Source of the DNA: Priapulus caudatus
Taxonomy: Eukaryota; Priapulida; Priapulimorpha; Priapulimorphida; Priapulidae
Assembly: GCF_000485595.1 (NCBI RefSeq)
Contig: NW_014577186.1
Coordinates: 17,691 to 70,808, forward strand
Direction of reading: 5' to 3'
Length of the DNA stretch: 53,118 nucleotides
Below the pieces are notes generated by a model. It searched no databases. It worked only from the letters and a program-made list of their open reading frames with translations, and was not told the origin of the DNA. The stretch's first letter is position 1. Every line of letters begins with the position of its first letter. Positions 48,369-53,118 of this stretch are shown here, piece after piece. The position numbers and the translations under genes were made by a program.

Positions 48369-48826
48369 CAGGGTTCTTGTTAATAGCCGGTAACCGGTTA
48401 TTTTTACCGCCTATCGCGCAATTTGTTTACCGGCTATCAATTTGAGAGAAACTCCTACTAAAGGCGGTAAAATATTTAATCCATATTTGAAAAAACGAAG
48501 TTTATTTAAATACTTGGCAGATACTACTAAAATAAGAGGAAATAACACTGTTACCTGGACTTTTACTTGACATTTATGATTTTTCTTTTTTATATAATAC
48601 TTAATAGCATATATTTTCCTATCTAATTATTACAAATTCTAGAACCCATACCCATCAAAATAGGCTATTTTGGGTCAAATCAGAATTTTTTTCCGCGGAG
48701 TGCATGCCCGGACCCCCTAGCAGGGCTTCGCGCCTTCGCCGCTCCCTACCGTCCGTGCCGGAAAAAAACGTTACCTGCTATTCATTGTCAAATTACCTGC
48801 TTTGTCAAAAGTTAACAAGAACCCTG
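48369..48826. mobile_element. hAT-like non-autonomous element in PTCD2 intron
   Basis: Perfect 15-bp inverted termini CAGGGTTCTTGTTAA / TTAACAAGAACCCTG. Subterminal ACCGGTTATTTTTACCG-type repeats. The flanks share ACACC. The CAGGG end fits hAT; there is no ORF and the target duplication is imperfect. Confidence 0.65.
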
Positions 48827-49043
48827 ACACCCCTATAAAATGAACATGCCTAAGAAAACAAAATGCAAAAGGACACTTGTTATCATTTCCACTGAATGAC
48901 AATTATATATTATTCTTCTATTTTCTATTCCTTATGTTCATTTTGTGCCATATAACTAAGCGGGCGTTTAATTTTTTTACTAGTGCACTCCCGATTTTGT
49001 TAAATAGTATCAAGGTTTAATAATAACTCTTCCTTATCATCAC

Positions 49044-51996
49044 CTGGTCAAAGAAGCCTTCAAGTTCAGGTGATTTCATTGCCTCAAGGGCCTCAAGTGT
49101 TTCTTGAGTAAGCAGAAACATGCGCATCACCACCGGACCAAACGTAAATGATCCGAACCTAGAAAATTAATCTACAATCAAATAGATACAGCAAACAATA
49201 TCACAAATATTTCGTAATATCATGAAGAACATACAGCAGTAGTCTACAAATCGCATGGAGAAAGTTGGGATGGATCAAACATTGCTAGGACACTCACAGT
49301 TTCTATTAATATGAGGCCAGTGGTGGTGCACCGCTTGAAAATTTAACATCGCCGTTGTAAAAATCCTCCTGTATTTTACTGATAAGTATATCCTGTATCT
49401 ATATACCTATAAGTATATCAATAGATCTTGTATTTGAATCCATCATGCGCACTTTTTCCCAAACTGGCCATTACCTCCTTTGTCTAATTTTCCCTCAGAA
49501 GAAATCCTGCTCTAGATAACAAGTGCCGCGGAGCGACAGCGCTCATCTAACGTCTACTGCGGTGACTCTGTGGTGGAGTGGTGGGATTCTAGTAAACCCT
49601 GTTAGTCCCAAATGTGTTCACATACACGCCGAAACAGTGAAAGCACAGGGATGTATCAGGAACCTTCTCAAAGGAATGTTCGTTGGATCATTATGAAAGT
49701 TGCCACGAGATGGCGCGTACGTTTAAGTGTCTTCAGATTAAAGATGGAAGCTCCCATCGTACGTAGTAGCAACAACTATTTGCAAGACAGAATAGGTAAG
49801 CACTCATCCATTTACCTACGCAAGCCTACAGGCTGAAATAGAGAGCTGCCACCTGTAACTAATTAACGCAGGCAAAAACTACCAGTACCACCACCACATG
49901 CACTGGCAGTGGCCACTGCAGTGGCATACGTTACATGTAACACACTGACAGTACAGAATGCCATAGAAATTATACGATTTAAAGAGCATAAACCTTCTTC
50001 AACCAAATTTAGCTTTTGAAATTCATTGTGACATTGTAGCCTCATACATCCAGGCATGTATGGATTCTACTAGCAAACCCGGCAGTCAAATTCTCTAACA
50101 GTAAAGAAATCCATGTTTAACCCGCCTCTTGAGGGTCAAAAGGTTATCCGACACTTACTCTTCGCATGTCAACAGAAAGTACATTTCATGGTCTTTCATA
50201 AAGCCATAAAAATGCTAGGTCACTGCTGAAACAAAAAAGTTTTTCAATCGCTCCGTCAGACCATGTCCTCAGAAAATGTCTAAATCTGCCCTGTGCCCAT
50301 TGACCTGTGACCTCCAATTTCGGCACAGTGATGGCTTTTCCTACCATGATGCTATACACCGACTATCACGAGCCTAGGTCGAGCCGTTTAGATGTGTGCC
50401 GCAATTCTGCATTTCCTCCTATACCTTAAGTTAAGGAGGAAATGTTCCCCTCTTTTACACCTCTTGACCTTGACCTTTGACCCCCAGCTTCGACACCCCA
50501 ACTCGTTTGACGATCCCCCCCCCCCCTGACGTCCCAAATATCGTGACCGTACGTCAAGCGGTTAAGATTTGTGCCTGTTAAAGGCATAATAGGCCATCGA
50601 TTATGCAATTTTAACAATGCTAGAGTAACTGGCACCTTGTGTAGTTTAATAAGTACATTACCTTATAGCCAAACGCGTATTAGTTTGTCCAATATCACTG
50701 CTGTTTACTAAGAAATGTCTAATTGAATCCGCAGTCCACGAAATCAGTTGACTGACTTGTTTTACAGTTTCGAAACCGCGCATACTTTGAAACGGTTGTG
50801 ATACAGATTTATATCCACCGGACATTTTCGCACGCATGCAAAAACGCACGCATCGCATGCATTTTCGCTCGACCGTACGCAATGCTAGCGATAGGTACAG
50901 TACCGTAACTGTATACATAACAGTAGCTCTGATGTAATAGAACTACGCGTACTACGCTATTTAATATATTGGTCAAACGAATACACCTGTGTCTGAAATT
51001 GAAGACATGTGGGTACCCGTTCATTAGCACGGTTATTTACTTGTGCCTATCAATACCAAGAAATACACAGAGATACATTCTACTAGCTCATTAGTCGTAT
51101 ATAATTATAAGCATCTCGGGACAAACAATTCTCTGCTAAACACCCGTGACGTTGCCTAACCGAATTCGAGGCTATTTTGCCTGGCAACCAATTTAGCGTT
51201 GGCGCCAGATTACCAGATTTACGGATTTCAATTAGACATTCTCTTAGTAATTAGCAGTGATATTGGACAAAAACTAATACGCGTTTTGACTATAAGGTAA
51301 TGTACTTATTAACTACAGAAGTGCAGTTACTGTAGCATTCGTCAACTTTGTATAATCAATGGGCCTATTATGCCTTTAAGAACTGTTGACGCACGGACGG
51401 ACGCACGCACGCTCATGCGATTCTTCAAGCTGCATCTGACTATGTCAGATGAGCTAAAAATCTTTGGTGCAAGAGAATAAGAGTATGAACCGAGGACATC
51501 CTCAGACATGAGACACTATTGTAAAGGAGAGCAGAAAAAAATCAGAGCCCAATGGTGCAATACTGAAAGGCTGTATAAAGCTGAGCTTGGTGAAGGGGTG
51601 TTATTAATGGCCTACGTTCCTCATTGCTCAACTCCCTAACTGCCAGACTGAGTTTGATTATGTAGCCAATAACACAAAGTTAAAACTTTAACCTGAAAAA
51701 GTGCCTACTCATGTAGCAGTTATCTGGATTGAAGGGAATATAGTTAACGATCAGTAGGATAGCTACAAAAATAATTGATAATTGTATACCTCATCTCTTT
51801 ATTTTGAGAATTAAACTGCTTCATCATTCTCATGACTAAGTCCACATCTTTATCTGTTTCTGCCAAGTGTATCATGGATTTCAAATCCTCTGTGAAAATC
51901 ATATTCTTCTCTGGCTGTGCCAAATAGTGGTCCATGCGTTCGCAGAACTTTTCCTGTGCTCCTTCCATTTGATCTTTACATCTTAGCTGAGTTCGT
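49044..51996 (-). CDS. PTCD2: PTCD2-like mitochondrial PPR protein, two internal exons
   Basis: PTCD2 is a mitochondrial pentatricopeptide-repeat protein involved in mitochondrial RNA maturation, notably apocytochrome b in mouse. The first recognised exon, 51790-51996, encodes QEKFCERMDHYLAQPEKN, MIFTEDLKSMIHLAETDKDV and MKQFNSQNKEM. The second, 49044-49158, encodes FGSFTFGPVVMRMFLL and ALEAMKSPELEGFFDQ; FGPVVMRM corresponds to FGPLFMRL in human PTCD2. Phases fit (AG|G, then CAG|GTG to the last exon). Earlier exons with the start codon and mitochondrial targeting peptide were not found; they lie in 52000-53118 or beyond the edge. The intron between these exons contains repeat C and MITE B. 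Confidence 0.75.
49516..51462 (-). repeat. Long dispersed repeat 'C', reverse copy, split by MITE B
   Basis: Reverse-complement counterpart of 5254-6430, sharing both outer ends (GTGCCGCGGAGCGACAGCGC at left, CTGACTATGTCAGATGAGC at right). It is interrupted between 50577 and 51380 by a TTAA-flanked MITE, showing that C inserted first. It lies in the PTCD2 intron between the two recognised internal exons. Confidence 0.8.
50578..51379. mobile_element. TTAA-flanked MITE 'B' nested in repeat C
   Basis: TTAA at 50578-50581 and 51376-51379. The inverted arms of about 125 bp start AGGCATAATAGGCC and include GTTTGTCCAATATCACTGCT; the opposite arm ends CCTATTATGCCT. Same family as MITE A. The central ~500 bp has no ORF resembling a transposase. 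Confidence 0.8.
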
Positions 51997-52680
51997 CTAT
52001 AAAGCATATATAGACAATGAATTCATTTCTAGAACACATTTTATCCGCCCTACTACTCAAAAGAAAAAAAATGAGTACATGTATACATAGACATGCTAAC
52101 ACGAGTCATGAGCCACTATAACACCAAACGAGATATTACAATAATACACAACAATGTTATTGTTATTATAGGTCTACTTCGAAATATGAACATGAAAATT
52201 GATCAACTGAACTGGTTGCAAGATCAAATTCATGATAAAATTTTACTATGTTCCTTTATTAAGTACACCCAATACTGTATACAACACACACACCCTTTTA
52301 CTACACACCACATGTTTACATGCATGCTCACATGTAAAACATTATTAATATTATATAGATACATCTATACATCTGGAGTTCGATCGTAACGCCAAAACAC
52401 TAGATTTTACCGCTTAAAGGGATCCTTTACTCTAGGTACTAGGGTTATTTGTTTAAATTACGCTAAATAAAAAGTTTCATGGTTCAATCACCATTAGAAT
52501 TTTTTTTTCATGTTTTAAAACTAACGACTACAGTTTGATTACAATGACGGTGGCGCCACTCAAAGCGCACGATCTGAAAAGTTGCGCAAAACGATTATTG
52601 CACTAGGGAGAAATACACATTTTACATATTAGGGTATTTGCTTATTTAGCGTATATGTCATGTGCTATTTTCAATAATGC
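51997..52680. other. Gene-free stretch upstream of PTCD2 exons
   Basis: No exon can be supported on either strand, although the missing PTCD2 5' exons should be here or beyond the edge. A 98-codon plus ORF (52093-52389) has no recognisable motif. Confidence 0.35.
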
Positions 52681-52684
52681 TGAA

Positions 52685-52795
52685 TAGCCGAGCTCGTAGA
52701 GCACCAGCGTTACGTCTTAAAGGTCGTTGGTTCAAATCCCATCGGTTTATTTTTTATTTTTTTTATTTTTTTATTTTTCTGGTTAGGGTTAGGTT
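52685..52795 (+). mobile_element. tRNA-derived SINE or tRNA pseudogene
   Basis: A-box-like TAGCCGAGCTCGTAGAGC (52685-52702) and a perfect B box GGTTCAAATCC (52729-52739) are spaced as in a polymerase III promoter. The flanking stems do not pair into a full cloverleaf. It is followed by a TTTATTTTTT tail and then GGTTAGGGTTAGGTTA. The intact promoter with no mature tRNA fold fits a SINE head. Confidence 0.6.
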
Positions 52796-52796
52796 A

Positions 52797-52846
52797 GCTC
52801 TAGTACTATAGCCCGCGTTCGATTAACTGCCGCAGGGCTATAGCAC
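52797..52846. repeat. Partial foldback element, relative of 36090-36177
   Basis: GCTCTAGTACTATAGCCCGC followed by ATTAACTGCCGC and GGGCTATAG, the same arm sequence as the palindrome at 36090-36177 but with a shortened, imperfect second arm. Confidence 0.6.
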
Positions 52847-53118
52847 ATTGTCAGCTGGAAATACCAACTGCAACCTGTTACCACCTGTCCCCATGAAAAA
52901 TGGATCGCAAAACGCAAAGTTATCGGGCTTTTTAACACTTATTTATCTACATCTCCCCTATCTTTTTGAACACTCTCAACAACTTTACACCATGTATTTG
53001 TCCTTTTATTCACAAAGTAATGCACTACTGGCATTTCATTTTGAAACGAAGTGGCGTGCGCACGCGTGACAGTTACCGGATATGTACGCAAAACACATTG
53101 CAGTATGGGGCATGTATA

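Noticed and set aside
47930-48445. His/Thr-rich plus ORF and Cys/Val-rich minus ORF
   Set aside because: (CA)n microsatellite translation; only the part left of 47971 on the minus strand is a real exon.

Overview
The window is nuclear DNA from an animal, most likely a marine invertebrate; no lineage-specific marker lets me name the phylum. It holds split genes with metazoan splice sites, a nuclear tRNA, a tRNA-derived SINE, many small inverted-repeat (MITE-like) elements, and a 10-N assembly gap at 35451-35460. About a tenth of the sequence is coding.

Four protein genes can be rebuilt exon by exon. (1) CutC copper-homeostasis protein, + strand, exons 1-6 at 2803-7875 and exons 7-8 further right. 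(2) PUSL1-like tRNA pseudouridine synthase (TruA family), - strand, exon 1 at 36728-36780, exons 2-4 at 22192-23885, exons 5-8 further left. (3) RER1, a Golgi/ER retrieval receptor, + strand, six exons at 38850-42811, complete at 197 residues. (4) PTCD2-like mitochondrial pentatricopeptide protein, - strand, three recognised exons at 47208-51996, 5' end not found. CutC and PUSL1 are convergent, PUSL1 and RER1 divergent, RER1 and PTCD2 convergent. A tRNA-Pro(UGG) gene lies between RER1 and PTCD2. A retrotransposon Gag fragment runs off the left edge.

The main structural feature is an ~11 kb block present twice in direct orientation: 8496-~19655 (copy 1) and 24613-35450 (copy 2). The copies are collinear throughout but differ by very frequent single-base insertions and deletions. 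Both carry CutC exons 7-8 and PUSL1 exons 5-8. In copy 2 every one of these exons is open and in splice phase. In copy 1 they are frameshifted, yet copy 1 is the copy in the right position and order for both genes. Copy 2 sits inside PUSL1 intron 1 and ends exactly at the N gap. The simplest reading is a false duplication made of uncorrected long-read sequence; a real segmental duplication is the alternative.

Layout: 1-470 Gag remnant; 471-2800 hairpin and short tandem repeats; 2803-7875 CutC exons 1-6 with three transposon-like insertions in introns; 8291-22030 copy 1 plus satellite arrays (CT-rich, GA/GT, and two arrays built on a palindromic CGTTGGCCAACG core); 22192-23885 PUSL1 exons 2-4 with a small MITE; 24613-35450 copy 2; 35461-38800 foldback-rich DNA around PUSL1 exon 1; 38850-42811 RER1; 45268-45849 a MITE and tRNA-Pro; 46771-47225 a 33-bp minisatellite touching the PTCD2 stop codon; 47208-51996 PTCD2 with a long dispersed repeat that is itself interrupted by a TTAA-flanked MITE; 52685-53118 SINE and foldback remnant.
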